Shown here piece after piece: positions 1 to 12,063 of a DNA stretch of 64,000 bases (positions are counted from its first letter, which is position 1; each line of letters starts with the position of its first letter). Under the pieces are notes generated by a model, which worked only from the letters and a program-made list of their open reading frames with translations, searched no databases and had not been told where the DNA came from. Where the stretch lies: contig NC_081415.1 in assembly GCF_030272615.1 (NCBI RefSeq), positions 187,067,233 to 187,131,232 on the forward strand, read 5' to 3'. Position numbers and translations under genes: made by a program. The stretch comes from Cryptomeria japonica (lineage: Eukaryota > Streptophyta > Pinopsida > Cupressales > Cupressaceae).

Positions 1-546
1 TCAGCAAAAAACATGACAAAAATGCATAAAAAATAAAATTTCAAATTTGTGTACCGCTGGTCCATAGTCATCTGGCCGCTGGAATCGTCGGATTCACTCA
101 AATCGGTGCTTTGCTACTGGTACCGACATCTTGACTGCTGCTTGCTCCTCCAAAAGGTCATTGTCAGAGCTATAGTTTCACAATGGCTGCGGTTGCAAAT
201 GATCATGTTTTCACCCCTTTCTCCCCATTTAAACCCTTTGCTGTCACCATAACTTTTCCCCCACTCACCGCCGTGGTCCCCGTGAACTTCCCAAGCCCCT
301 CATTTCTCCGTTTTCTCTCCGATTCCTTCTATTTTTCACGTGTGTTGCTAACTTCTTCTCTTCTATCACCTTGCCAATTTTCATTCTTTTTCGAAAGATC
401 GCCCGATTTTTCAAAAAATTTCAGCCCATCTCTTGAAGAGTTATACCACCCATTAAATCAACATTTTATGGGGCACTTCTTCACACACCTATTTTTTCTT
501 TCTTTGAAACGACGCGATAAACCACACCGTCTCAAAGAGGGGCAAA
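1..546 (+). mobile_element. 3' internal end of a Tat-like Gypsy element (truncated by window edge)
   Basis: Non-coding tail that leads into a polypurine tract (534-546) and an LTR (547-1977). The A-rich opening resembles the CAAAAATACC-rich stretch behind the integrase of element B. An open frame of 122 codons (183-551) runs into the LTR, but it matches nothing I know and is probably not a gene. The rest of the element lies left of the window. Confidence 0.6.
534..546 (+). promoter_or_regulatory. Polypurine tract of the left Tat-like element
   Basis: The purine run AAAGAGGGGCAAA directly abuts the TGTAG start of the LTR. In LTR retrotransposons this tract primes plus-strand DNA synthesis. 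It shows that the LTR at 547-1977 is a 3' LTR, not a 5' or solo copy. Confidence 0.75.
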
Positions 547-1977
547 TGTAGTCACACAAATCTGTCCAACTTAATTAAATAAATATTTGCTATTTATTTG
601 ATTAAAAATCCACTAGCCATTATTTAATTAAATTAATATTTAATTAATTCATCTTCAAACATTCTTCTATTAATTAAATAAATTATTCAATTTATTTTAA
701 TTAATTCACTATACCAAATTCACAATTAATAAAATGAATAAAATCTATTTATTTAATAAAATACCCCTTTTCCTCTTTTAAATAAATTAACATTTATTTA
801 AATCATTTAATCCCCACTTGCATTTTCCTACAAATGCAACTTGCACACATTTATTGAAATAAATGAATTTTTATTTTAAATAAAATCCTATTTTCCCTCA
901 CCCACTAAATCCACTTGCATTCCTAAACCCCCTTCTAAATTTTTCTAAACCCTTCCTAATTAGCCTAATCCATCCCCTAATTATTGTCACATTCCTAAGC
1001 AACTTTAAGTCACCTCTCAAAAACTCCAAAGTCTTTGAAAAACATTTAATGCTTTGTGTGTTCAACAATTTAACCTCTAAAGTCTCCCAAATCACTAATG
1101 GCTATTACATGACCATTAATGGCTCTTACATAACCATTTATGGTTATTTCAACTTGCACTCATGGGTCTCCTCAAGCATTTATTGGTTTGGCCATGGTTA
1201 TCACTTTTGCCTTTGCGCAAGAGTTTATCCATTGGATAAAAGCTTTATTCTTTGAATAAAGAATTTATTCACTCAACCCAATCTTGACCTTAACCCCCAA
1301 GTTGACTCCCAAGTCATGTCAAACATTTAATGCTTATGCCCTCTCCTCTCAACCTATCTCATATTGATACTTGTCATCTTGGGATTGGATTGAAAGCCAT
1401 CACATGGATTGAATATCATTCAATCTTGACCCTTGTTGAGATTATTCAATCTCAACCATCCATTGCTCCATTTTTCCTATAAATAGAGCCCATTTCTTCA
1501 TAATCCAGATTCTGAAAACTTGTATGCATTTAAGCTATAGTGAATTCTAGAGAGCATTTAGCATAAATCACTCATATATTGTCATCTTGGACTAAAATAA
1601 ATCTTAGTTCTTTTTCATAATATATTTTATTAGTTTGTTTTACACTTTCATAGCATAAGCTTGAGATCATTTACAATCTTGAATCTCCAGAAGCATCCAT
1701 AGTGCAAAAAGCTACTAAGAGCTACACTATTTTGGAACTTGGAGAGGAGAGGAACAAAGGAAAAGGAGCTAAGAACATGTTAAGAGGCATTTGGAGATGC
1801 CTTCTTACATTTGTGTCATTTGTTAAAAATGTTAGCGTGATCTTAGTATCTCTTTTGATATGCCTGCTTAGGTTAATCTTTGGTTGAATAACACTAACCT
1901 TAACACTTGTTTCTTGTTGTTTCTGTGTTATACCACCACAGGTTTTAATCTAACCTTGCCCTTTTTGCAATGCATCA
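547..1977 (+). repeat. 3' LTR of a Tat-like Gypsy element, same family as the 5' LTR of element B
   Basis: Starts TGTAGTCACA and ends GCATCA. It aligns along its whole length with 40293-41723, and both copies are 1431 bp. It carries a TATA box (TATAAATAG, 1478-1486) followed by a presumed transcription start region. The two copies belong to different elements, because this one follows a polypurine tract and the other precedes a primer-binding site. The next five bases are GGTTG; the matching target copy would lie outside the window. Confidence 0.85.
1478..1486 (+). promoter_or_regulatory. LTR TATA box
   Basis: TATAAATAG is conserved at the same place in the sister LTR (41228-41236), about 930 bases from the LTR start. 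Confidence 0.65.
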
Positions 1978-2344
1978 GGTTGCATTAGGGATAGCATTAA
2001 GGTTGTATTGGGTTAGCATTTAATTTTATAAGAGTAGAGTTAGAATAAAAAAAGTAATCTTAATCAAAAGAAAGTTTAAACTTTTTTAATATTTGTATTA
2101 ATTAGATTATTTTAATTAAAACTAAGTTTAATATATTTTAAAATGCCTTTATTTTATTACAACAAAATATAAAGGTATTTATCTCATAAAAATATTTAAA
2201 TAATGAAAACCAATTCATAAGAAAAATACATAATAATGAAGGATTTTTTTTAATATTTTATAATAAAATGATAATAAGTTTTATGAATGCATTATCCTAT
2301 AATAGAAACTGTAACATATCCATAACTCTAAATATTCATTATCC
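1978..2344. other. AT-rich spacer with no feature seen
   Basis: AT-rich sequence between the LTR and the telomere-like tract. I see no coding signal and no repeat structure beyond runs of A and T. Confidence 0.6.
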
Positions 2345-2755
2345 TTGACAATAAAACCTAACCATAACCCTAAAAACTTAACCCTAACTCTATCCCTAAC
2401 AATGATGTATACCCTAGCCCTAAACATAATCCTAACCCTAACTTTAAATTTTAACCCTAAACCCTAGCCCTAGCCCTAACCTTAACACTAATACTAAACA
2501 TGAAGTAAACCTAATGCTATCCATAACCATAGTTCTAATCCTAACCATAATCCCAACCAAAAACATAGACCTTAATCATAAAAATAATCATAATCATAAC
2601 CCTAGTCCTAACATTAATTGAACCATAACCCTAACGATAATCCTTATATAGGTTAACCTAATTAAACCTTAACTTTGACCTTAAAATGAAGCTTTATTAT
2701 ATAATCCTAACCTTCACACCATTCTTTATCCTTAAACCCTAACCCTATTTGAATA
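2345..2755. repeat. Degenerate interstitial telomere-like repeat, block 1
   Basis: Dense CCCTAA-related hexamers (CCCTAA, CCATAA, CCTTAA, TCCTAA) on the plus strand, far from perfect. The unit is mostly the hexamer CCCTAA, not the heptamer CCCTAAA that is common at plant telomeres, although both spacings occur. It is separated from block 2 by non-telomeric AT-rich DNA. Confidence 0.8.
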
Positions 2756-3704
2756 CTATTATAGCTTGCATATAAAAAAATTGAGATTTAAGTGCGTTAA
2801 ATATTTTTTAAATTTATAGTTATCTCACTTTTCCATATGTGTTTTAAGTATATTATATGAATTCAAATAAAAGACCATCAAATATGGAGTTATAGACAAG
2901 GAAGGATTGAATAAATATTAATAATGCACAAAATGAATGGTACTAAAATAATATTATTCTTTTGATAAGCGTAGAAATCAAATCAAAGATGGTTTTTTAA
3001 GTAGATTATTATCTATTTTATGTTATCAAGATTTTATTTCATATATTTAATATAAATTAATTGTAAATCATATTAATAATGGTTCTAATTGAATCTATGA
3101 ATTCAATTTGGTAATTTGAATAGTGTAAAGTTGGACATTTTCTTGGTGGTCAATTTTCTTGTCGATAAATATGTCTATCTCATTTAGATTGACAATAGAA
3201 AATCGATGTCAATTAATATTGTTACCTTTCATTCAAAATTTTCTCTCTTAAGAGATCCAAATGAATTATACAATGCTTATAAATTTTACCACTTGTGTAG
3301 TACCAAGGATAGATAGAAAGCTTGATTAAGATTCTTTCATGATTTTAGGACTTTAAGTTCATTTTTTTGAAAAGTTTGATTGATAAGAAATTACCAATTC
3401 CTTAGAAGGTTTGAGCTTAATCTATGCAATTACCACCATCTTAGTCATGGATATGCACATGTAACTTATTGTGAATATTTCATAAAATTTATATAAATTA
3501 TAGTATATACTATTTTGTAAAATTTCATGTTTTTGGGTTTGAAAATGAAAATTTGTTTTAATAGATTTATTATAATTTTAAATTTATTTTTGGTTTAGTA
3601 TTTTCTTAAATTATTATATCCATTTCAAATTAATTAAAACACATTGTAAATTTACAAATATGCGACTCACTAAACTTGGGGTTCTATCTTTTATACCAAG
3701 GTTC
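2756..3704. other. AT-rich interruption of the telomere-like tract
   Basis: About 950 bases without CCCTAA motifs between two telomere-like blocks. No frame of coding character. It may be an insertion, but I found no terminal repeats or target duplication. Confidence 0.5.
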
Positions 3705-4960
3705 TATCCCTATCTAAAACCTTGAATCTAATTATAATCCTAACGATGATCCAAACCCTAACCCTTCTCAAACCCTAACCATAATCTTAATCATAATTAT
3801 TATTCTCATAATCTAAATATAAATGAATCCAAGCATTATAGCACAATAGTAACTCTAATTCTAGCGTAACAATAACCCTAAGTAAATGTAACCATAACCC
3901 TAAATATGCTTGAATCATAATTCTAATTAAGCTATAACTTGAGCTATATTTAAACCCTAAAACTAACTACAATCTTAACCATAACCCTAAACCCTAACCC
4001 TAACAATAATACTTAATCTTAACCCTAAAATCTAATCCTAACCATAACCCTAGCCCAGACCCAAAGCCTAACCCTAACCCTAACCAAAACCCAAAACCTA
4101 TCCTTAATCCTAAGAGTAAATCCTATCCATAATCCTAATCATAACCCTAAACCTTAACTCAAACCATTACCCTAACCCTATCCTTAAACTTAAATCCTAA
4201 CATTAACCATAATCCTCACCCTAACCCTAAGCTTAAACCTAACTCAAACCATGATATTAATAATGACCCTCGCCCGAATCCTAACCCTAACCTTGACCCA
4301 AACCCTTATATTAACCTTGACCCTAGCTTGATGTAAACCCTAACCCTAACCATAATCCTAACTATGACCCTAAGACTAAGCCTAACCATCATCCTAAACC
4401 TAACCTTAATGCCAAACATGATGTAAACAATAAACTTAACCATAACCCTAATCATAATCCTAACCCCAACCCTAATCCTAACTCTAACCTAACCATAATC
4501 CTAAATCCCAACCCTGACAACAATCTTGCCCTAAATGTAACCATAATTTAAATTAAGATTTTATCATAATCTATTCCTAACCTTAACCTAGCCCAAACCC
4601 TAATCCTAAGAGAACATTGATACCAATTTAACCCTAACCTTAATGTAATTGAACCATAACCCTAATTCTAACCCTAACTTTGATGTAAACCCTAAAGATA
4701 ATTGTAACCCTGACACTAAACCCTAACCATAAACTTAAATTCCTTAATAGTAAACCTTAACCCTAACCATAATCCTAACCCTAAAATTAACCTTAATAGT
4801 AATTACTATTTAAACCCTATTTTGAATGTCAACCATAACCCTGAAGTAACTTTGCTTGTAAATCCAAACTATGCTTGACGTTATCCCCAATCTTTATGCT
4901 AACATAACCCATAACCCTAATTGAATTCTAATTCTAACCTTCAAACAAAGCTCTATTAAT

Positions 4961-5260
4961 TTAGTTGTAATGCTAACCTTAATCCTAATTAAACCCTATC
5001 CCTAATCCTAATATTGATTCTAATTGAACTTGAACCTTTACCCCAAGCATTATCCTACAATAATAACTCTAATCATTACTAAAACCAATTACAACTATTA
5101 TTTTATCTATAATACTATTACACCCTCTAACCCTAACCCTAACCTGATAATGACCCTAAACCTAACTTTATATCTAACCCTAACCCTAACAACCCTAATC
5201 CTAACCCAAACCCTAACTCTTATAGCTATCATCACATACTATCTTTCATTGCAATCTTCA
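4961..5260. repeat. Segment duplicated inside the telomere-like tract, copy 1
   Basis: Starts TTAGTTGTAATGCTAACC and includes the non-telomeric stretch CCCCAAGCATTATCC followed by TACAATAATAACT. The same order of motifs returns about 796 bases later, with small indels that shorten the offset toward the end. Confidence 0.7.
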
Positions 5261-5756
5261 GCCTAAGCCTAAGCCTAATCCTAATTTTAATTCTAACCCT
5301 AACCCTAATTTAAATTATAATCACTATTTATAATATTTAAACCTTACCCTAATTATAATCACTAAGACTAACCTCAATATTAACCCTAAAACCTAACCCT
5401 AATTATAACCCTTACACTAATTATAGCTATAACCCTAACCCTAACCCTAATTCTAACCCTGACCCTAATTCTAACCCTAACCCTAACTCTAATTTTAATT
5501 ATAATCAATAATTATAATCTTTAACGCTAACGCTAATTATAATTATAACCCTAACCCTAACTCTAATTCTAACCCTAACCCTAACCATAACACTAAACCC
5601 TAACCCTAACCTAACTATAACCCTAAACCCTAATCCTAACAATAATACTTAGCCTTAACCCTAAAACCTAATCCTAACCATAAACCTAAGGTAACAACAT
5701 GCTTTATCCTTGAATCCTAACCCTTACTGAGTCATAACACTAACTGTAACCTTAAT

Positions 5757-6025
5757 TTAGTTGTAATTCTAACCCTAATCCTAATTAAACCCTATCCCTA
5801 ACCCTAATACTGATTATAATTGAACCTAAACCTGAACCCTTACCCCAAGCATTATCCTACAATAATAACTATAATCATTAACTAAAACCAATCATAACTA
5901 TTATTTTATCTATAATACTATAACTCCCTCTAATCTAGACCCTAACCCTAACAACCCTAATCTTGACGCAAACCCTAACTCTCATAACTATCATCATAGA
6001 CTATCTTTCTATGCAATCTTAACCC
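5757..6025. repeat. Segment duplicated inside the telomere-like tract, copy 2
   Basis: Second copy of 4961-5260, sharing the CCCCAAGCATTATCC block and the CATCAT..ACTATCTTTC block. It is more compact than copy 1 by roughly 35 bases. Confidence 0.7.
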
Positions 6026-7392
6026 TAACCCTAACCTTAATCCTAATTATAATTCTAGACTTAACTCTAACCCTAATCCTAATTTTAATTATAATCTTTA
6101 AACTTTACCTTAATTATAATCACTAAGACTAACCCCAATACTAACCCTAACTCTAGTTCCATGATCCTATACAAAAACCAAAACTTGATGCTAACCCTAA
6201 CCATGATATACACACTAACCGTTATCGTATTCCTAACCCAAACCATGATATAAACCTTAACCCTGACCATAATACTAATTTTAACCCTAATCGAAAACAT
6301 AACCATAAATTGAATCCTAATCCTAACCATACCCTCAGTTATAATTGTAACCCTGACACTAAACCCTAACCTTAACCATAAATTTAACCCTAATATTAAA
6401 CCATAACCATAACCCTAACCCTAATCATAATCCTAACTGTAATCCTAAACCAAAACCAAACCCTAACGTTGATAATAACCCTAACCATGATATAAACCCT
6501 AAACATTATCATAACCCTAACCCTAATCATAAATCTAACCTGAACCATGATGTAAACCTTAACCCTAACCATAACACTTACCTTAACCCTAATGCTAACC
6601 ATAACCATAATACTCGCAATTAAATAAAGTTTTATATTATCATTAAATAAAGTTTAATATATCTTAGATTTTAGTATTTGCTTTGATCTCGCAACACATA
6701 TATATTATATAAAATAGTCTAAATAGATATTTAAAATTTCATATATCTCTACGTAATAATATAATAATATAATTTATTTTAGAACAAACAAATAGAAAAT
6801 AATAATAATAATAATTGCAATAATAATATTACATATTATTGCAACAAACATTAATAATATAATTTTTTTTTTTTCAATAAAAGTGGATTATTCTACTAAA
6901 CTTTTTTATTAATATTTTTTATTTTTTACATAGGATTCAAAGAGCATACCAGAGGAAAGAACCCTGGGAAGAAAACCTCCGGTCACAACTCATAAAATAA
7001 ACCTATAGTATCTAACGGATCAATTTATACACCCCGCCCAAAACCACATACAAAATGCGGTCACAACACATATAATATCAGTTTTGCATAGAGCCCATAT
7101 GACAATTTGCCAAAAAAACCCATCGAATAATTTTCAAATGTAGACTCCATAGCTGCTATGAATGGAAGAAGACAAAATTTTCTAAAGCCCTGTGCCGAAT
7201 CCCATGAGCCAAAAACCTTCCTGCCAAAAATGAAATTATCAAAAAACCTTTGGAAAAACACTATTATATCAAATACCTTGACCTTGAACTCTTCTCCAGA
7301 CAACGAACATGAATACTTGAAATGAAAGGGGAATGCGTGAATAATTATCATCATAAAATTTTACATCGACATTACTCAAGAAAATCATATGA

Positions 7393-7941
7393 CTATTGCT
7401 GCAAACCTTCCCATGCCCTAGAAGGAATTTCCTCAAAACCCACCTCTCGCTGATTAGCATTGCTATCAATGGCTAAATTTGCCAAATCATCTGCAATCTT
7501 ATTAACTTCTCTGTAACAATGGGATACCAAGAAAGATTCAAACAATTCTAATTTTTGTAAAATGGGATCAAGTATATACTGCAAATTCCAACAATTCAAT
7601 TTCTTTTTCATAACACATTGAATAATCACCATAGAATCAACTTCAATTATTAAGTCCTTCATTCCCAAAGAGATTGCCATATCCAATCCAAAAGACAAAG
7701 CATGAAATTCTGCATAATTGTTAGTTTTAAAACCAATAGCATGACACTTAGCTCAAGTAAAATTTGCATCGTGATCATAAATTGCCATGCCTACCCCAGC
7801 CGACCCAGGGTTACCACGAGAGGCCCCATCAAAATTCAGTTTAAAGTGCCCTTGCGGAGGAGGTTTCCATCTAGTAGAGCATCTCTTACCTATTGCATCA
7901 TTCTTTTTTAAAATTGAACCATAAGAGGGTAAAACTGACAA
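7393..7941 (-). pseudogene. RNase H domain of LINE ORF2 (one in-frame stop)
   Basis: One reading frame with a single TGA at 7750-7752. The visible RNase H signature is FDGASRGNPG with the first catalytic Asp, then NNYAEFHAL with the Glu, then EVDSM with the second Asp, and VNKIADDLA at the end. This is the plant RVT_3-type RNase H that follows the RT in L1 elements and removes RNA from the RNA-DNA hybrid. The family usually has Arg or His at the stop, so a C to T change is likely. The line is in frame with itself but not with the zinc-binding part, so there is a frameshift near 8000. Confidence 0.8.
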
Positions 7942-8086
7942 CAGCTTCCAAACTCTAGTAACTCTACTATCCTAGTGCGAAAAAGAAGTAAGATTTTCTA
8001 GATTCTTATAAATAAATGACAAAGCAACCTCAGAGATTGAAGACTCAATTTTTAATAGAACCTCAGACACAGGAGACCTTGTTTTT

Positions 8087-8614
8087 TTAAAAAATTCTGT
8101 TGTTTCTCTCTAGCCAAACATTCCAAATCACAATAGATGGAGATATGATCCAAAGGCATGCATAAAAAGATGAGGCAAACATAAAGGGCCAAGATCTAAA
8201 ATGGGAAATGAGATCCTTACCAATAATAAAGGATATATTTAACTTCTCAAACAACCACTGCCAACATTCATAAGCATAATCACAATGTAGGAACATGTGT
8301 GAAGAAGATTCCAAATTTTTGTTACAAAGGACACAAGGGAAAACAACAGTAATACCAAGCCTGTCTAGTCTCATACCTGTAAGGACTTTGTCCTGAACTA
8401 CCAACCAAGCAAAGGCTCCAGCTTTGGGAAGACAAATCGAATGCCAAAACAACTTATAAGGCCAAGAAGATAAATCTTTAGCAACCATAAGAGAGTTGTA
8501 ACCATCTTTAACAGTGTACTTACCAGAAATATTCTTTGTCCAAATAAGTTCATCCTCAGAATCAGAAAGAAATACAATTTTATCCCCCAAAATCTTTTCA
8601 AAATCTAATTTCAT
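8087..8614 (-). pseudogene. Reverse-transcriptase zinc-binding domain of LINE ORF2
   Basis: 175 codons with the typical plant zf-RVT pattern: WTKNISGKYTVKDGY, then a W-x-H motif (FWHSICLPKAGAFAW), then CVLCNKNLESSSHMFLHC and a tail ending WNVWLERNNRIF. This domain closes ORF2 of plant LINEs between the RT and the RNase H. The upstream part is missing. Identification is by domain pattern, not by a search. Confidence 0.8.
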
Positions 8615-10180
8615 GCTTTGATCAACATCTACTTCTATTTTGAATATTTTTATTGTTTCCCATGTTGCACCATGACTGCTACTAGCTTTATGTTATTTAA
8701 TATGTTTTCTCTACTCATTTAAAATTTACACCTCTTCCCTTTTATCCTTTCCATCAAGTGTGTAGAGGACAATGCATGATTGACCTTGTGTCCCTCCATT
8801 AAAGTTCTTCACACCAAAACAACAAATATTACAAATGCTTGTTTAACTAAAGCACCAGATCATGGAAAACCTTCTAAGAAAAGGACTATTAATTCGCATA
8901 GGCTGACCATTAGAGAGGAAAAGAAGATTTTATTTGATTAACTTAGAATAAAACAAAAACAAATTAAAACTAAAGTAAACAAACCAATGATATTTTTGGT
9001 TGGTATTGATGGTCGACTTCCTCAAGTGCTCCAACACTATATGTGCTTCGATTTTATTTGATTAACTTAGAATAAAACAAAGGAAACCTTATTTTCTTTA
9101 TTTAAGAGATAAAATTTAGATGATACTTTTGAAGGATTTCAACTTGAATTTTCAACATGAAACTCCATTATCTAACAATTTGAGCACAACCACTTACATA
9201 ATTTTATTTATTTACTATACAATATTTTAATGTATTATTTTGATGTTTTCTTTGATCTTATAAATATTCATTTTCCATAGTTATATTACACATTTTTTTT
9301 TTAATTTTAGCTTTATTGATGGTGTAATAAAAAAATAGAAAGCATCCTACAACAGCATAATAGATCACACTTGCATACTTACACAAATTGTAAGGCTTTT
9401 CTCATAAATTTCTTTAAAAATTTAAGAATATTTTAACGTTTTAATAATTTTTTTATTCAAATATATTGTCACTATATTTGTAGTACTTTTAAAAAGAATT
9501 GAAAGAACAAATTGAAGATTGCATTTTTTTTGACATGTGGGTGTGATATATTGTGCCATAATGATTTTCAAATAAATCAAAAAATGGTTCAAAAGAAAAA
9601 AGACATATACACTAGAAATCCACTCAAAAATTAAAGTGTTATTATAAAAACACTTCATTTCCAAAAGGTATTGAATAAAATTAAATTGTTGAACAATGTG
9701 AAGCTATGAATGTACAACATTAATAAATTAAAAGAAAAATGGGACACCCCCTTTCGTTGAATGAAGGAAAATATATGACACTTTTCTATTTGAAAACTAT
9801 CAACATTTTACATATTATTTACACCCAATTGTTTGATTGAAACTAGATTCTTGGTAGCACATTAAGTTTTTCACAAAAAATATTTCTTTCATATACCTAA
9901 ACAAAATGGGTAATTTTTTAAAATTTCAAATATTTATTTTCTTCATATAATCATAGGGGATTTCTACTAGATGTAAGTCCAAGTCAGAAAATTATGTACA
10001 ATGGATTAAAAATTTGTTAGTATTAAATTATATAGTTCTTGATTTAGAAAAAAGAAAATAAACTATACAAGATAATTTGTTGAGTAAAGCCATGAATAAT
10101 AACGTCTTCAATAAGTTAGATACATCAAGAAACCATCCTAAGAAAAAATAGATTCTTGGACATAGGTTTATATATTAGTT
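8615..10180. other. Non-coding AT-rich stretch
   Basis: No coding signal. The one clear structure is a direct repeat of about 32 bases (8926-8957 and 9050-9081, beginning GATTTTATTTGATTAACTT). This may be part of the internal region of element E, but nothing in the sequence proves it. Confidence 0.5.
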
Positions 10181-10189
10181 GCAATCAAC

Positions 10190-10920
10190 ATGTTGAAGTT
10201 GTGTTGTCTATAAGGAACTCTTCTTGATTGTGGAGGTGCATATCCTTGTTGAGGATCTCCTATCTCTTATTGAAAGAAGTATCCCTAATGAGGATCTTAT
10301 TCTTTCTTTAAAAGAATGTATCCCTCGTTAGGACATCTTCCTTAGTGTTGAAAGTCTATCAAATCTTCCTCCTTTCTAGGGATTCACTTTTTCCTTTGAT
10401 GAGTTTCATCTTTCATAACTTGATCTTAGAGGTATATTCATTTATGCAAAGATATCTTCCTCCTTCGTCAATCATGCATCCCTCAAAAGGATTCCCTTTA
10501 CACTTGTTGCAAGATAGATCTCTTTCACAACTATCTATTCATTGCCTCAAAAGATCTATGCCCTCTTTAGCTTAGATTGCATGAGCATTGTTTCCTTAAG
10601 TATATCTCCTTGGTGTTGAAGGTGTTTATCCTTGATTGTTTTTTACCTTAAGATATCAACATATGACTATGTTGACATCTTAATGGGGGCATATATGTGG
10701 CCTCCTAGTTGCATTTTCAGTTATCTTTATCAACTAGCATATATGGCATTGTTGCATACTCATGTTTCACCTCAACTGTCATATATGGAATTATTGCATA
10801 CTCATATTTCATCCCTATCATATCTATTATTTGTGATATTTTTGCATCCTTGTATTTAATCCCCATTTTATCTATTTTTATACAAGTTGTTGCATTATCA
10901 TGTTTCATTCCCAAAACTTG
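10190..10920. repeat. Degenerate tandem-like repeats
   Basis: Two clusters. At 10210-10350 the phrase TATCCCT..TGAGGATCT returns in variants about every 60 bases. At 10690-10920 a unit of about 60 bases built on ATATGG.ATT.TTGCATACTCAT returns at least three times. Open frames here are by-products of the repeats. Confidence 0.5.
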
Positions 10921-11117
10921 ACACCTCCACAATGGTGATTTTTTTAGTGGCCAATTGGCTATTTTTTGAAATTTGGGAATCAACATTTGGGTAAGAAGTT
11001 CAACTTTTATTTTAGTGTTATTTAAATCACCAAAGAATTTATTTTATTAATTTTTTAGCTCAAAGGTTCACCACAATATTTGAAACATGAGTGGATGAGA
11101 TTTGTCAATATTTTATA

Positions 11118-11512
11118 ATTTATTGTAGAAATCTAAACTAATTTACCAATAATATATCATAATTATGAGTTACTTCAGGGTTATATCAACAATATTTAGT
11201 TTCCACCAATGATTTAAAATATAATCTAATGGCCTTCATTGTATTCTATGAGGTAAATTGTACCTACAAGTTGTAATGCTCATGGGGGTTGAAATTACTT
11301 TTGAATAGTTGACCTCAATGAAAGTCAATGGTCTAAAAGTAATTTTTGGCCCCATGAGTATTACAAATTGTTGGTACATTTTATCTCACAAAATACAAAC
11401 AGGGCTATTAGATTATTTTAAAGTAATGGTAGAAACTAAATAAAGTAGAGTCTACCCCTTAAACTCATTAATGATATCCACCTTGAGGCCTCTACTTTTC
11501 TATAAAAAACTA
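11118..11512. mobile_element. Long foldback (MITE-like) element
   Basis: The two halves are imperfect reverse complements of each other. The left arm runs about 11118-11312 and the right arm about 11330-11512. Matching pairs include TAATCTAATGGCC with its counterpart at 11400-11415, and CTCATGGGG with CCCCATGAG, around a centre near 11320. There is no coding capacity. It fits a foldback or MITE DNA transposon of about 400 bp. I could not fix the exact ends or a target duplication. Confidence 0.7.
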
Positions 11513-11598
11513 ATTTTTTAAATGAAAAGATTTACAATAAATGCACACTCTTATTATTTTCCAAAATTCGCCAATATTTTCTACCAAAAAAATTGATA

Positions 11599-11603
11599 TA
11601 AAT
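11599..11603. repeat. Target-site duplication of element A, left copy
   Basis: TAAAT before the 5' LTR equals TAAAT at 19719-19723 after the 3' LTR. Confidence 0.85.
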
Positions 11604-11775
11604 TGTAGCGTCGTAAAATTGTGACACTTGCAATTTCAACTGCATTTGGGTCTTCACGATGGCAGCACAACACTGAACCTGAATGGAGACCCCGAAACCT
11701 GTTTACGACATCAAAAACTGCATCTTTTCTGCACCTTGGCCTGATCCTCCTTGCACCCTGCTATCTCGGGAGGTG

Positions 11776-11932
11776 GGACCATGGCGCCCAGCGCCCTGGT
11801 CCTTTAGGACCATGGCACCTAGCACCCTGGTCCCTCAGGACTAGGGCACCTAGCGCCCTGGTCCTAGTCCTTTAGGACCATGGCGCCTAGCATCCTGGTC
11901 CCTCAGGACCAGGGCGCCCAGCGCCCTGGTCC
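11776..11932 (+). repeat. Array of five near-palindromic 27-bp units in the U3 of element A
   Basis: Five units begin GGACC or GGACT and end GGTCC, with centres such as GGCGCCCAGCGCC, separated by 4 bases (TTTA or CTCA), once by 10. Each unit is nearly its own reverse complement. GC-rich in an AT-rich neighbourhood, it ends about 125 bases upstream of the TATA box, where enhancer repeats often lie. The 3' LTR keeps only about two units. Confidence 0.85.
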
Positions 11933-12055
11933 CTGGCCCTATTTTGGGCCCGGTCTCTTGTTGGGCATCGGGTCTTCAAGTTTGCAATTTGGAATATAAT
12001 GTTCCTAGGTCGGCCTAAGGTCGGAAAAATCAGTCTCCTAACCCTAATTGACAAG

Positions 12056-12063
12056 TATATAAA
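12056..12063 (+). promoter_or_regulatory. TATA box of element A 5' LTR
   Basis: TATATAAA; the same motif in the same context occurs in the 3' LTR at 18840-18847. Confidence 0.65.

Larger units (their letters stand above)
3705..6615. repeat. Degenerate interstitial telomere-like repeat, block 2
   Basis: About 2.9 kb of CCCTAA-type hexamers with short perfect runs (for example near 5435-5455 and 5570-5590) in decayed copies. The frames within it give only low-complexity proteins such as alternating MVRV/YIMV and are artefacts. A higher-order duplication of mixed sequence (4961-5260 and 5757-6025) lies inside, so the block grew partly by segment duplication. Confidence 0.85.
6862..8614 (-). mobile_element. 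5'-truncated L1-type LINE
   Basis: On the minus strand the order is zinc-binding domain of the reverse transcriptase (8614-8087), then an RNase H domain (7941-7393), then a non-coding tail that ends in a run of T on the plus strand near 6862, which reads as a poly(A) tail. This is the 3' end of a plant LINE ORF2. The endonuclease and the RT core are missing, as expected for 5' truncation during target-primed reverse transcription. I could not identify a target-site duplication. Confidence 0.75.

Noticed and set aside
183-551. 122-codon frame before the left polypurine tract
   Set aside because: It runs through the tract into the LTR and matches no known protein.
5024-6608. Open frames with repeating MVRV or YLTL residues
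   Set aside because: They are translations of the CCCTAA-type repeat and show no protein character.
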